Assembly (NCBI GenBank): GCA_900770345.1
Contig: CAAGKF010000047.1
Coordinates: 1-44,422 of the forward strand
Length of the DNA: 44,422 bases
Reading direction: 5' to 3'
Origin: Lachnospiraceae bacterium
GTDB taxonomy: Bacteria; Bacillota; Clostridia; Lachnospirales; Lachnospiraceae
A program made the translations under genes and the position numbers. Within the stretch, counting starts at the first letter, position 1. Each line of letters begins with the position of its first letter. The notes under the pieces were generated by a model. It searched no databases and had not been told where the DNA came from. It worked only from the letters and a program-made list of their open reading frames with translations. This document shows, in pieces, positions 7,138 through 17,105 of the stretch.

Positions 7138-8073
7138 TTACTTGCCCTCCTTTCCAAATGCCTTCGGAAGGGTTGCTTTCTCGATCAGCGGAACAAGAAT
7201 GTTGCTGATGATGATCGCATAGGATACGCCCTCTGCGGAACCGCCGAAGATACGGAACAGTCCGGTCAGGATACCAAGAAGGATACCGAATACGATCTGG
7301 CCCTTTGGTGTGATCGGGCTGGTAACATAGTCAGTTGCCATAAAGAATGCACCAAAGATAAGGCCGCCGCCGCAGACATGAGCTGCCAGGTAATTGAGAT
7401 CCAGTCCATGGCCGCCGAACAGAGCTGCGAAAATAACCACTGTCAGTATGTAAGTTCCCGGGATGCGGATCGTAATAACCTTCTTGGCCAGAAGATAGAT
7501 TGCGCCGATCAGCAGCGCGATTACGGAAACCTCACCGATGGTACCGGGGATATTGCCGATGAACATGGCCGGTACATCTACCGCGCCGCCGCTCTTTAAT
7601 ACGGCCATGGGAGTCGCACCGGAAACACCGTCAAAACCGCTGTAGCTGAAGTTTGTCATCTTGCCTGCAAAGGAGATCAGCAGGAAGCATCTTGCTGCCA
7701 GGGCCGGGTTCATAAAGTTCTGTCCCAGACCGCCGTAAACCTGCTTTACAACGATGATGGCGAAAATACCGCCCAGAGCCGGGATCCATACCGGGATTTC
7801 CGGAGGCATGTTCAATGCCAGGATCATACCTGTTACCAGGGCGCTGCAGTCGCTGATGGTATTGGGCTTGTGCATCAGCTTTTCATATACATACTCACTC
7901 AGCACACAGGCTGCTACTGTTACGATCAAAACCAATAATGCATGGATACCGAAATGGAACACACCAAAGGCGGATGCAGGCAGCATGGCGATTGCCACGT
8001 CCAGCATGATGCTGTGGGTGGTCTCACGACTTCTCACATGCGGGGATGATGATACGTTTAATAATTTACTCAT
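7138..8073 (-). CDS. rnfD: Rnf complex FMN-binding membrane subunit D
   Basis: 311 residues with multiple membrane helices, beginning MSKLLNVSSSPHVRSRETTHSIMLDV, the typical RnfD/NqrB opening. 'SGFDGVSGATPMAVLKSGG' contains the S-G-A-T motif for covalent FMN attachment, and 'GGLGQNFMNPALAARCFLLIS' is strongly conserved in the family. It moves electrons across the membrane and is thought to form part of the ion path. It follows rnfC after 15 bases. Confidence 0.97.
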   Translation of the reverse strand: MSKLLNVSSSPHVRSRETTHSIMLDVAIAMLPASAFGVFHFGIHALLVLIVTVAACVLSEYVYEKLMHKPNTISDCSALVTGMILALNMPPEIPVWIPALGGIFAIIVVKQVYGGLGQNFMNPALAARCFLLISFAGKMTNFSYSGFDGVSGATPMAVLKSGGAVDVPAMFIGNIPGTIGEVSVIALLIGAIYLLAKKVITIRIPGTYILTVVIFAALFGGHGLDLNYLAAHVCGGGLIFGAFFMATDYVTSPITPKGQIVFGILLGILTGLFRIFGGSAEGVSYAIIISNILVPLIEKATLPKAFGKEGK

Positions 8074-8088
8074 GGCTTTAGTCCCCTC

Positions 8089-9414
8089 CTAACCTTTCTT
8101 CCTGCGGTTAGCCGCAACCGTCTTACGCATCTCTTTGAATGCCTGTGTCAGCGGACGCTTCGCCGGACATACATATGTACAGCTTCCGCATTCCATACAT
8201 TCCATACCGTTCAGCTTTTCAAACTTCTCACAGTCATTGCACAGAGCCGCGTCCATCATCATCACGGGAACAATATGGCTCGGACATACGCTGACGCACT
8301 TGCCGCAGCGGATACAGGGCGTAGGCTCAGAAGCTGCAACCTCGTCCTTTGTCAGACATAAAAGTGCGGAGTTGGTCTTGGTTACCGGGATATCCAGGCC
8401 GAACAGGGCCATACCCATCATCGGACCGCCGGCGATCAGCTTCTCAGGCTCTGACTTAAAGCCGCCGGCTGCCTCTACCAGCTCATTGAAATCTGTACCG
8501 ATCTTTACGTTAAAGTTCTGCGGATTCGCAATGGCATCTCCGGTCACAGTCACGATGCGGCGCATCAGAGGCGTGGACTTGCAGACAGCCATATAGATAG
8601 CGATAACCGTATCAATATTGTCAACAATACAGCCTGCATCTGCAGGAAGCATGGAAGAATTTACCTTTCTTCCGGTAATCGCGTTGATCAGGGAACGCTC
8701 ACCTCCCTGAGGATACTTTGTCAGAAGCGGACATACGCTGATGCGCGGCTCGTCCTTTACCATCTCCGTCAGCTTCTTAATGGCTTCCGGCTTGTTGTTC
8801 TCAATGCCGATTACACCCTTCGCGTTGTCAAACAGCTGAAGGATAACCTTCAGACCGCCTACGATCTTCTCCGGCTCCTCGAGCATCATACGATAATCGC
8901 TGGTCAGATAAGGCTCGCACTCCGCGCCGTTTACAAGAATGTACTCAATTGCATTTTCATCCTTTGGAGTCAGCTTTACATGTGTGGGGAAGCCGGCGCC
9001 GCCTAAACCTACGATACCTGCCTCTTTCACAATATTGCGGATTTCTTCCTTTGACAGTGTGGAAGGATCTCTGTCCTCTCCCACGCCTTCCGCCAGCTTG
9101 TACTCACCGTCATTCTCAATAATAACGGAGTTCACCATAGCGCCGCTTGCAACACGCCTCGGTTCGATGGCCTTCACCGTTCCTGAAACAGAAGCGATCA
9201 CATTGGCAGAAATAAATCCGCCTGCCTCACCAATCTTCTGGCCTGCCAGCACGTGGTCCCCCTTTGCTACTAAAGGCCTCGCAGGCGCGCCGATATGCTG
9301 AGACATCGGAAACACCAGGTCGCCTTTCGGCAGCAGAACCTGTACCGGTTTGTTCTCTGACAGCTCTTTCCCCTCGTACGGATGAATGCCGCCTTTAAAA
9401 GTCGCCAAACCCAT
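8089..9414 (-). CDS. rnfC: Rnf complex subunit C (NADH/FMN and Fe-S subunit)
   Basis: 441 residues, first gene of the operon. N-terminal barrel-sandwich 'GGIHPYEGKELSENKPVQ', a flavin/NADH-binding region 'VGLGGAGFPTHVKL' (about 145-160) and 'LVNGAECEPYLTSDYRMM', then two C-terminal ferredoxin clusters 'CIRCGKCVSVCP' and 'CMECGSCTYVCP'. RnfC is the peripheral subunit that reduces NAD+ with electrons that entered through RnfB. A GAGGGTAAG ribosome site precedes the ATG, and a promoter is visible about 100 bases upstream. Confidence 0.97.
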   Translation of the reverse strand: MGLATFKGGIHPYEGKELSENKPVQVLLPKGDLVFPMSQHIGAPARPLVAKGDHVLAGQKIGEAGGFISANVIASVSGTVKAIEPRRVASGAMVNSVIIENDGEYKLAEGVGEDRDPSTLSKEEIRNIVKEAGIVGLGGAGFPTHVKLTPKDENAIEYILVNGAECEPYLTSDYRMMLEEPEKIVGGLKVILQLFDNAKGVIGIENNKPEAIKKLTEMVKDEPRISVCPLLTKYPQGGERSLINAITGRKVNSSMLPADAGCIVDNIDTVIAIYMAVCKSTPLMRRIVTVTGDAIANPQNFNVKIGTDFNELVEAAGGFKSEPEKLIAGGPMMGMALFGLDIPVTKTNSALLCLTKDEVAASEPTPCIRCGKCVSVCPSHIVPVMMMDAALCNDCEKFEKLNGMECMECGSCTYVCPAKRPLTQAFKEMRKTVAANRRKKG

Positions 9415-9511
9415 GGATCTTACCCTCTTTCTTTATAAATATTCCTTTGTGTTCCGGCATTGCCGGACTCTTCAGACGAGGCTGCCTGTTCCTCACCTGA
9501 ATCATCAATTT

Positions 9512-9540
9512 AGTATAACATAAATAAAGTTTGTATACAA
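9512..9540 (-). promoter_or_regulatory. Promoter of the rnf operon
   Basis: Minus-strand -35 TTGTAT (9535-9540) and -10 TATACT (9512-9517) with a 17-base spacer. The -35 lies inside the perfect 10-base palindrome TTGTATACAA (9531-9540), which could be bound by a regulator. Confidence 0.65.
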
Positions 9541-9625
9541 TACAGAATTCTATCGTTATTTTTTTAATTTGATTGTTAATTTTCTGACACTTCCCGTTTT
9601 TGTATTTAAATTAATACAATATAAG

Positions 9626-11524
9626 CTAATCCAGTTCTTTCCTGCCCGTATACAGCTCATAATAGCGTCCCTGAAGCTTCAAAAGCTCCTCGTGGCTGCC
9701 CCGTTCAATAATTTTTCCCTGTTCCAGCACCATGATGGCATCAGCGTTCCGGACCGTGGACAGCCGGTGGGCGATGACGAAGGTAGTCCTGTCAGCCATA
9801 AGACGGTCCATTCCGTGTTCAATATGCTTTTCTGTTCTGGTATCCACGGAGCTGGTGGCTTCATCCAGGATCAGCACCGGCGCCTTCGAAACAGCCGCCC
9901 GGGCAATATTCAAAAGCTGCCTCTGGCCCTGGCTTAGGTTGGCTCCGTCTCCTTCCAGCATGGTATCATAGCCCCGAGGCAGACGCATGATAAAGGAATG
10001 GGCGGACGCCGTTTTAGCTGCCTGAACCACTTCCTCGTCTGTGGCATCCAGCCTGCCGTACCGGATATTTTCCATCACGGTGCCGGTAAACAGATGGGTA
10101 TCCTGAAGGACCATGGCAATATTCCTGCGCAGCTCCTTCCGTTTCATGTGACGGATATCCACGCCGTCAATGGTGATGGAACCGGACTGGATATCATAAA
10201 ATCGGTTGATCAGATTGGTAATGGTAGTCTTTCCGGCGCCGGTGGAGCCCACAAAGGCGATCTTCTGGCCCGGCTTGGCGTAAAGGCTGATATCCTGAAG
10301 AATGATCTTATCCGGCTCATAACCGAAGATCACATGATCCAGGATCACATGGCCCTCCATATACCCAAGGTCCGCCGCATCCGCGTCATCCTCCTTCTCC
10401 GGCTCTTCATCCATCACCGCAAATACCCGCTCCGCTCCCGCCAGGGCGGAAAAAACATTGCTGATCTGCATGGATATTTCATTGATGGGACGGCTGAACT
10501 GTCTGGAAAAATTCAGGAACACCGTAAGGCCTCCTACATCGAAGCCCCGCAGCACGCAGAGAAGTCCGCCGATGCAGGCCGTCAGCGCATAGTTTACCTG
10601 GCTTAAATTTCCCATAACCGGTCCCATGATGCCTCCGAAAAACTGAGCACGGATCTGATTGTTCCTCAGTTCTCTGTTCAGAAGGCGGAATTCCTCCTTC
10701 GCCGTATCCTCATGGCAGAACACCTTTACCACCTTCTGTCCGGTCACAGTCTCCTCAATATAACCGTTGACCGCGCCCAGAGAAGTCTGCTGAGCCGTAA
10801 AATATTTCTGACTGCGGCCCGCCACCGCACCTCCCGCCTTCATCATAAGAGGAATCATACCCACTGTGATCAGGGTCAGAATAAGGTTGGTGTAAAGCAT
10901 AAGGATCAGTGTGCCGATAATGCTCAGGGCACCGGAAAACAGCTGTACCAGCGTACTGCTCAGCATCTGCCCGATGGTATCCACATCATTGGTAAAACGG
11001 CTCATCAGATCGCCGTTGGAATTTGTGTCATAAAAACGCACAGGCAGCGTCTGCATCTTTCCGAACAGCTGATCTCTCATCTTCTGCAGCGCATTCTGGG
11101 CCACTGTCAGCATGACACGGGCCTGGGCATAATTTGCAATAACTCCCACCGCGTACACCGCGGCCAGAAGTACCAGCGCTCCTGCAAGTCCCGCCGCGTC
11201 CCCCCGGCTTCCGTCCCGGGGAGCAATATAGATATTGATGATCGGTCTCAGCATGTAGGAGCCTGCCAGAGTACAGACCGTATTTATGACAACACACACA
11301 AACGCCAAAACCATCTTGGGCCTGTCCTCATTAACATAGTGCATCAGACGGCGTATGGTCCTGCGGCTGTCCTTCGGTTTTCCTCCGCGTCCCTGGCTCA
11401 TGCGCCTTCCCGGACCGCCCGGGCCGCCGGGTCCCGGAGGACCTCCCATGGGACCGGACGGACCTGCCGCCTTCCGGTGTCCGTAACGGTGCTTCAGGCT
11501 TTCGATCCTCTGCTGCTCATTCAT
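9626..11524 (-). CDS. ABC exporter half-transporter, catalytically canonical subunit
   Basis: 632 residues. An unusual Gly/Pro-rich N-terminus (about residues 18-50) precedes a type I exporter membrane domain of six helices (about 65-360). The nucleotide-binding domain has Walker A 'GSTGAGKTT', signature 'LSQGQRQ' and Walker B 'VLILDEATSSVD' with the catalytic Glu present. The stop is near the end of the operon, and the start ATG overlaps the stop of the partner gene by 4 bases (11521-11524). Together the two resemble heterodimeric multidrug or lipid exporters of the LmrCD/TM287-288 kind. Substrate unknown. Confidence 0.93.
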   Translation of the reverse strand: MNEQQRIESLKHRYGHRKAAGPSGPMGGPPGPGGPGGPGRRMSQGRGGKPKDSRRTIRRLMHYVNEDRPKMVLAFVCVVINTVCTLAGSYMLRPIINIYIAPRDGSRGDAAGLAGALVLLAAVYAVGVIANYAQARVMLTVAQNALQKMRDQLFGKMQTLPVRFYDTNSNGDLMSRFTNDVDTIGQMLSSTLVQLFSGALSIIGTLILMLYTNLILTLITVGMIPLMMKAGGAVAGRSQKYFTAQQTSLGAVNGYIEETVTGQKVVKVFCHEDTAKEEFRLLNRELRNNQIRAQFFGGIMGPVMGNLSQVNYALTACIGGLLCVLRGFDVGGLTVFLNFSRQFSRPINEISMQISNVFSALAGAERVFAVMDEEPEKEDDADAADLGYMEGHVILDHVIFGYEPDKIILQDISLYAKPGQKIAFVGSTGAGKTTITNLINRFYDIQSGSITIDGVDIRHMKRKELRRNIAMVLQDTHLFTGTVMENIRYGRLDATDEEVVQAAKTASAHSFIMRLPRGYDTMLEGDGANLSQGQRQLLNIARAAVSKAPVLILDEATSSVDTRTEKHIEHGMDRLMADRTTFVIAHRLSTVRNADAIMVLEQGKIIERGSHEELLKLQGRYYELYTGRKELD

Positions 11525-13254
11525 GCTGTCACCTCCTTGTCACGCTGGGAATAACAGATCTCCTGATATGCTTTGCAGCGCTCAAGCAGTTCCTCATGCG
11601 TTCCCTGGTCCACGATCTTTCCGTCATCCAGCACGAGAATGCTGTCCGCCTCCTCCACTGACCCGATTCTCTGGGCAATGATGATCTTGGTGGTATCCTT
11701 CAGGCTCGTCCGGAAGCTTTCCCTGATCTTCGCCTCCGTGGCAGTATCCACGGCGCTGGTGCTGTCATCCAGGATCAGGATCTTCGGCTTCTTAAGCAGC
11801 GCCCTGGCGATACAGAGCCTCTGCTTCTGTCCTCCCGACACATTGACGCCGCCCTGCCCCATATCCGTATCATATCCGTTGGTAAAGGATGTGACGAATC
11901 CATGGGCCTGGGCGCTCTTTGCCGCCTGCCGGATCTCCTCCGGCTCTGCGTCTTCCTTTCCCCATCTCAGATTTTCCTCGATGGTTCCGGAAAACAGCAC
12001 ATTTTTCTGGAGGACCATGCCGACGCCCTCTCTGAGATGGCGAAGAGAATAATCACGCACATCCACGCCGTCCACCAGCACCTGCCCTCCGGTGGCATCG
12101 TAAAGCCGCGGGATCATCTGTACCAGAGTCGTCTTTCCACTTCCGGTGGATCCGATAATGCCCAGGATCTGACCCGGCCGCACATGGAAGCTGATATTCT
12201 CCAGCACATTTTCTTTTTCATCGCCGGTATAGCTGAAGCTGACATTTTTAAATTCCACTTCACCCCGCTCCACCTCAAGATCCTTCCTCGACGCAGCTTC
12301 ATCCGTCAGATCGATCCTTGTGTCAAGCAGCTCATTGATACGCTTGACGGAAGCCATGGCCCGTGAGCTCTGGAGGAATACCATGGAGAGCATCATAAGA
12401 GACATCAGGATCTGCACGATATAAGTAGTAAAGGCTGTCAGATCTCCCACTGCCATGCGGCCGGCTATGATGATATTTCCGCCGAACCACACAACAGCCA
12501 CTGTTGTAATGTTCATTGCCAGCATCATGACCGGCATGGTGGCGATCACTACCTTCATGGCTTCCAGGCTGCTCTCCTTCAGATCGCTGTTCATTTCCTG
12601 AAATTTCTTCTCCTCATAGTCTTCACGGACAAAGGATTTGATGACCCGCACATTTGTCAGGGCTTCCTGAATCCCGGAGTTTAAGCGGTCCAGCTTCTTC
12701 TGCATTGCCGTAAAGCGCGGAAAGGCTGTTTTTAAGATCAGCACGATAGCGAGGGTCAGAAGCGGGATCACTGCCAGAATCACGACAGCCAGGCCCGCAT
12801 TCATCATGAAGGCCATAATCAGTGCCCCCACCATCATTCCCGGCGCGCGCATCATCAGACGCAGAGCCATCATAAGTACATTCTGAACCTGCTGAACGTC
12901 ATTGGTAAGCCGTGTCACCAGCGAACCTGTGCTGTAGGCATCAATATTTTTAAAAGAAAATTCCTGAACTCTGGCAAACAGGTCGTCTCTTAAATCACTG
13001 GAAAAGCAGATGGACGCTTTGGCAGAGAAATAAGCTCCGCCAATGCCCCCGGCCGCCATTACCAGAGCAGTAAGCACCATGACCAGTCCCATAAACAGGA
13101 TATAAGACGTATCCCGCTCTGCAACACCGTAATTGATGATCAGGGACATCATCTTAGGCAGCATGATCTCCCCGAAAACCTCTGTCAGCATCAGGATAGG
13201 ACCGATGATAAACGCACTCAGGTAAGGCTTCACATATTTTTGATATCGTTTCAC
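11521..13254 (-). CDS. ABC exporter half-transporter, degenerate-site subunit
   Basis: 577 residues with an N-terminal membrane domain and a C-terminal nucleotide-binding domain (Walker A 'GSTGSGKTT', signature 'VSGGQKQR', Walker B 'ILILDDSTSAVD'). The residue after the Walker B Asp is Asp, not the catalytic Glu; this marks the non-hydrolysing site of heterodimeric exporters, and the partner at 9626-11524 has the Glu. The GTG start at 13254 follows AAAGGACAG. It lies 12 bases after the flavoprotein gene, so the three are probably one transcript. Confidence 0.93.
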   Translation of the reverse strand: MKRYQKYVKPYLSAFIIGPILMLTEVFGEIMLPKMMSLIINYGVAERDTSYILFMGLVMVLTALVMAAGGIGGAYFSAKASICFSSDLRDDLFARVQEFSFKNIDAYSTGSLVTRLTNDVQQVQNVLMMALRLMMRAPGMMVGALIMAFMMNAGLAVVILAVIPLLTLAIVLILKTAFPRFTAMQKKLDRLNSGIQEALTNVRVIKSFVREDYEEKKFQEMNSDLKESSLEAMKVVIATMPVMMLAMNITTVAVVWFGGNIIIAGRMAVGDLTAFTTYIVQILMSLMMLSMVFLQSSRAMASVKRINELLDTRIDLTDEAASRKDLEVERGEVEFKNVSFSYTGDEKENVLENISFHVRPGQILGIIGSTGSGKTTLVQMIPRLYDATGGQVLVDGVDVRDYSLRHLREGVGMVLQKNVLFSGTIEENLRWGKEDAEPEEIRQAAKSAQAHGFVTSFTNGYDTDMGQGGVNVSGGQKQRLCIARALLKKPKILILDDSTSAVDTATEAKIRESFRTSLKDTTKIIIAQRIGSVEEADSILVLDDGKIVDQGTHEELLERCKAYQEICYSQRDKEVTA

Positions 13255-13266
13255 TTAGCTGTCCTT

Positions 13267-13893
13267 TCAACGGATAAAATTGGTCTTTACCTTTGCTTCT
13301 GCCTCCGGCTCCGAAACTCCGTTTTTCCGTCCTGCTTCGATGCACTTTAACATCCAGGCCATATTTCTGCCCAGCACCCGCATGATCTGGAGCCCCTCCT
13401 CATCCTTCATCACATCCTCCGGACAATTGCCATGGACCATATTCCAGTACTGTGAGGATACGATCGGCATCTGCGCAAACAGAAAATATTTATTTAACTG
13501 ATCAAGCGCGGCCGTAGTACCTGCTCTTCTGGCGGAAGCTACGGCTGCCGCCGGCTTCAGCTTTGTATACTTTCCTCCGGAATAAAAGAAACGGTCCATG
13601 AAGGAGGTAATGGCGCCGCTGGCCCCCGCGTAATGAACGGGAGACCCCACGATCAGACCGTCCGATTCCTTCATTTTTTCCACTGCCTCATTAACCTTAT
13701 CGCCGGTATAAACGCAGTGTCCCAGCTTCCCGCAGGCTCCGCAGCCCATGCAGCCGTGCACGTCATCTCCGCCCACGTGAAGGACCTCTGTCTCGATCCC
13801 TGCTTTATTAAGCTCCATTGCAGCCTCTGACAGTGCCGTAAATGTACATCCCTTCTCATGAGGGCTTCCGTTTAATAATAATACTTTCATCAT
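13267..13893 (-). CDS. Flavodoxin-fold NAD(P)H-dependent FMN reductase, iron-sulfur flavoprotein-like
   Basis: 208 residues. N-terminal 'MMKVLLLNGSPHEKGCT' is the phosphate-binding loop of the NADPH-dependent FMN reductase fold; 'GLIVGSPVHYAGASGAITSFMDRFFY' is the second FMN loop. A compact Cys motif 'CMGCGACGKLGHC' (C-x2-C-x2-C-x5-C, about residues 47-59) resembles that of archaeal and clostridial iron-sulfur flavoproteins, where it binds a 4Fe-4S cluster. The start is the first of two adjacent ATGs (13893), preceded by AAAAAGGAGAG. It probably transfers electrons for detoxification or redox balance; the substrate is unknown. Confidence 0.88.
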   Translation of the reverse strand: MMKVLLLNGSPHEKGCTFTALSEAAMELNKAGIETEVLHVGGDDVHGCMGCGACGKLGHCVYTGDKVNEAVEKMKESDGLIVGSPVHYAGASGAITSFMDRFFYSGGKYTKLKPAAAVASARRAGTTAALDQLNKYFLFAQMPIVSSQYWNMVHGNCPEDVMKDEEGLQIMRVLGRNMAWMLKCIEAGRKNGVSEPEAEAKVKTNFIR

Positions 13894-13928
13894 TATTCTC
13901 TCCTTTTTCATTTATATTCTTCTGATTC

Positions 13929-16900
13929 TCAGGACAGGATGCCCAGAAGGTCTTCCCTGGTCAGACTTGACAGGGAAACACTTCCCTCCGTGACGATCTG
14001 CTCCGCCAGCCGGCTTTTGGCCTCCTGGAGATTCAGAATATTTTCTTCTATGGTATTCCGGGTGATCAGTTTATAGACCGTCACCTGTTTTACCTGACCG
14101 ATCCTGTGCGTCCTGTCCGTAGCCTGATTCTGAGCGGCCACGTTCCACCATGGATCGTAATGGATCACAATATCCGCCGCAGTCAGGTTGAGCCCTGTTC
14201 CCCCCGCCTTCAGGCTTATGAGAAATACCGGCGTGCTGTTTTTGTGGAACTCTCCCACCATGCGGATGCGGTCCTCCTTGGGCGTACCTCCCGTCAGTTT
14301 GTAATAAGGAATTTCTTCCTTTTTCAGCCTTTCTTCAATCAGCTCCAGCATGGAAGTAAACTGAGAAAAGAGGAGGATCTTGTGCTCTCCTGCCACGCCG
14401 CGCCGCACCAGATCCATACAGGTTTCCAGCTTGGCCGAGGCTCCCCGGTAATTTCCGTAACAGAGCCGCGGATCACAGCACAGCTGACGCAGTCTCATCA
14501 GCTCTGAAAGGATCTGCAGCTTGTCCTGCCCGTCTCCTCCCAGACCTCCTTTTTCCAGCTTCTCCTTCAAAAGAAGGGCATTGGCCGTATACAGCTTTTT
14601 CTGCTCCTCCTCAAAGCTGGAGTAAATCACCTGTTCCATCTTATCAGGCAGCTCCTTTAACACATCCTTCTTCACTCTGCGCAGCACAAAGGGTCCGATC
14701 AGTTTTTTCAGACGTTCAAGTGCTCCGGCATCCTGCTCCTTCACAATGGGAGTCTCGTATTCTTTCTTAAAATGAGAATTTCCGAAAAGAAATCCGGGCA
14801 TCAGATAATCAAAAATGCTCCACAGCTCCGAAAGCCTGTTTTCCACCGGAGTGCCTGTCAGGGCGAATCTGGTCTGCACATCAATGGACTTGACCGCCCG
14901 GGCGCTTTTGGTGGCGGCATTTTTGATATACTGAGCCTCGTCCACTATCTCAAACCGAAACCGGATTCCCTGATAAAGAGCAGCATCCCGCTTCAGCAGA
15001 TCATAGGAGGTGATCAGGATCTCCTGCTTTTCCGGAGCTTCCCTCACCGCCTTTAAAATTTCTTCCCTGCAGGTTCCGCTGCCGGTAACTGACAGTACCT
15101 TTCTGTCCGGCGCAAACCGGCTGATCTCATATTCCCAGTTGTAGACCAGGGAAGCGGGACACACAATAAGCGAAGGCGCCTTCTCCTCCCGGCTGTAGAC
15201 ATCCTCTAAAAGAGCAATGACCTGAAGGGTCTTTCCCAGCCCCATATCATCGGCCAGAATACCGCCGAATCCATAGCCGTCCAGGGTTTTCAGCCAGCGG
15301 TAGCCCGTCTTCTGATACTCCCGCAGGATCGGATTCAAAGACTCCGGCGCCGGATAATCACTGTCCTCCACCGCCTTGATTCCCCGGACCACTGCCTTAA
15401 ACAGCTGATCCCGGTAGAATGCCACACCCTGTGCTTCCTTCAATACGGAGTCCAGGTACAGGGCCCGGTAGGCGGGCAGCCGGAGGCTGCCGCTCTGAAG
15501 GTCCTTTCTGCTGATCCCCAGATCTTCCGCCAGACGTGAGATCGTAAAGAGCCCTCCTTCCTCCAGGCGGAGGAACTGACCGTTTCTCAGGCGGTAATAC
15601 TTCTTTTTCTGCGTATAGGCGGAAAGGATCCTGGAAAGCTCCTGCCCCTCCAGATCTCCCATATCCACCTTAATGTCCAGCCAGCCGGATACCGCAGTGA
15701 CGCCCACCTGGGCCCTGGGAGGAGAAAGGATCTTCCAGTTTTTCAGACTCTCCGCCAGCCAGACCTCGCCCAGGCTGCGGAATTCCTCCATTCCCGTATC
15801 CAGAAGACGATACAGCGCCTCCTCATCATTTCCGATCACAAGGCGGATACCGTCAGGATCCTTGTACTTAAAATATTTGCTGATAACCTGACTGATCCTG
15901 AACTCTCCCGGCACATCACGGCAGATGGTCCTGGGAAGATTTTCATCCTCCACCGGATGAAAGGAGTAATCCCCGTAGGAAAGACATGGTTCCATCAGAA
16001 GCCTTCCCTCCTCATCCGCATCAAAACGGAAAACTGCCTTTAAAGGCTCCGGTTTATATTCCTCAAAATCCACCTGTTCCATCTGAAAACGGCTGTAAGG
16101 ACGCACCGCCCTGATCACCCGCTCATAAAAAAGAGGAATATCCTTCTGTCCGATAAGGACCGTTCTCTCCCGCTCTCTTGTCATCTGCTCCAGAAATGTT
16201 CCCACCGCGGCCGTACAGACCTCGCCGCAGCAGAAAAGCTTTCCGCCGGCTGCCAGATAAAAACGGCGCTCTCCCCGGAAACAGGCAAAAACCGGATCAC
16301 GTTTCTCCCCCACTCCCTCCAGCACCACGCGGATTCCGTCCCTTCCCTGGCGGCAGACCTTCAGAAACAGCTCCGGATCCGCCTCCGTCACCTCCATCAG
16401 GCCGCGGATGCCTCCCGGCAGCTGAACCTCCAGCTCAGGCTCCCTTTTCTCCAGGATCAGTCTGAAAAACCGGTCTCTGTTCATCCGGCTTAAAACCAGC
16501 TCTCTGACAGCCTTCTGACTTTCCGTGATACCCAGGATCAGTGAAAGAAGGCCCTGGGACTCCGGCGCGAATGCCTGCTTCTGATGATGAAAAGCCAGCT
16601 CCCTGCCATATTCCACAAAGGAACCGCTCTCAATGGCCTGTCGGAATGCCTCCAGGTCCCTGAGCGTATACATTCTACCCGCTCCCAGTCTGAACTCCAG
16701 ACGCACTTCCCTGCCGTCCAGAATAAGAGCCGGTTCCAGACGCACCTGGCCGGCCTCCTCCTCAGCCATAATATCTGCCACTTCCCGGTTGGTATATTCC
16801 CTGATCATAGTATGGACCTGAGAGGAGGTCCGCACCGGCGGCATGGACGCCTCGGACTGAACCTCCTTATAATACGCAAAAAGGGCCTCCCCATGGGCGC

Positions 16901-17075
16901 AGATGCCCCTGTAAGAATTCCCTTTTTCGCAGGAACAGGAATAATCCCTCACCTGACCGTTTTTCAGATACAATTTCACCTCATAGGTGCGGGCCTGGTC
17001 TTCCACCAGGCCCTTCACACCAGCTTCTCCCTTCCAGAAGCTGCTGGTATTCATTTTCAAAATCTTCATCTGCAC
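13929..17075 (-). CDS. SNF2-family DEAD/DEAH helicase with N-terminal SWIM zinc finger
   Basis: 1048 residues. The SWIM motif 'YSCSCEKGNSYRGICAHGEALF' (CxC...CxH, about residues 40-61) is followed by a long bacterial SNF2-associated region. The ATPase core has motif I 'LADDMGLGKTLQ' (about 620), motif II 'DEAQ', motif III 'LTGTPVENR', and the C-terminal motifs 'LLFSQFTSMLELI', 'SLKAGGTGLNLTAAD' and 'ATDRTHRIGQ'. Such RapA/HepA-like translocases remodel protein-DNA or RNA polymerase complexes; the precise role of the SWIM-SNF2 group is not settled. The start is GTG 17075 with AAAGG 7 bases upstream (an ATG follows two codons later). It lies 30 bases after argS. Confidence 0.93.
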   Translation of the reverse strand: MQMKILKMNTSSFWKGEAGVKGLVEDQARTYEVKLYLKNGQVRDYSCSCEKGNSYRGICAHGEALFAYYKEVQSEASMPPVRTSSQVHTMIREYTNREVADIMAEEEAGQVRLEPALILDGREVRLEFRLGAGRMYTLRDLEAFRQAIESGSFVEYGRELAFHHQKQAFAPESQGLLSLILGITESQKAVRELVLSRMNRDRFFRLILEKREPELEVQLPGGIRGLMEVTEADPELFLKVCRQGRDGIRVVLEGVGEKRDPVFACFRGERRFYLAAGGKLFCCGEVCTAAVGTFLEQMTRERERTVLIGQKDIPLFYERVIRAVRPYSRFQMEQVDFEEYKPEPLKAVFRFDADEEGRLLMEPCLSYGDYSFHPVEDENLPRTICRDVPGEFRISQVISKYFKYKDPDGIRLVIGNDEEALYRLLDTGMEEFRSLGEVWLAESLKNWKILSPPRAQVGVTAVSGWLDIKVDMGDLEGQELSRILSAYTQKKKYYRLRNGQFLRLEEGGLFTISRLAEDLGISRKDLQSGSLRLPAYRALYLDSVLKEAQGVAFYRDQLFKAVVRGIKAVEDSDYPAPESLNPILREYQKTGYRWLKTLDGYGFGGILADDMGLGKTLQVIALLEDVYSREEKAPSLIVCPASLVYNWEYEISRFAPDRKVLSVTGSGTCREEILKAVREAPEKQEILITSYDLLKRDAALYQGIRFRFEIVDEAQYIKNAATKSARAVKSIDVQTRFALTGTPVENRLSELWSIFDYLMPGFLFGNSHFKKEYETPIVKEQDAGALERLKKLIGPFVLRRVKKDVLKELPDKMEQVIYSSFEEEQKKLYTANALLLKEKLEKGGLGGDGQDKLQILSELMRLRQLCCDPRLCYGNYRGASAKLETCMDLVRRGVAGEHKILLFSQFTSMLELIEERLKKEEIPYYKLTGGTPKEDRIRMVGEFHKNSTPVFLISLKAGGTGLNLTAADIVIHYDPWWNVAAQNQATDRTHRIGQVKQVTVYKLITRNTIEENILNLQEAKSRLAEQIVTEGSVSLSSLTREDLLGILS

Positions 17076-17105
17076 AGCGCATCCTTTCGGTGCCTTTGCT
17101 CTTTC

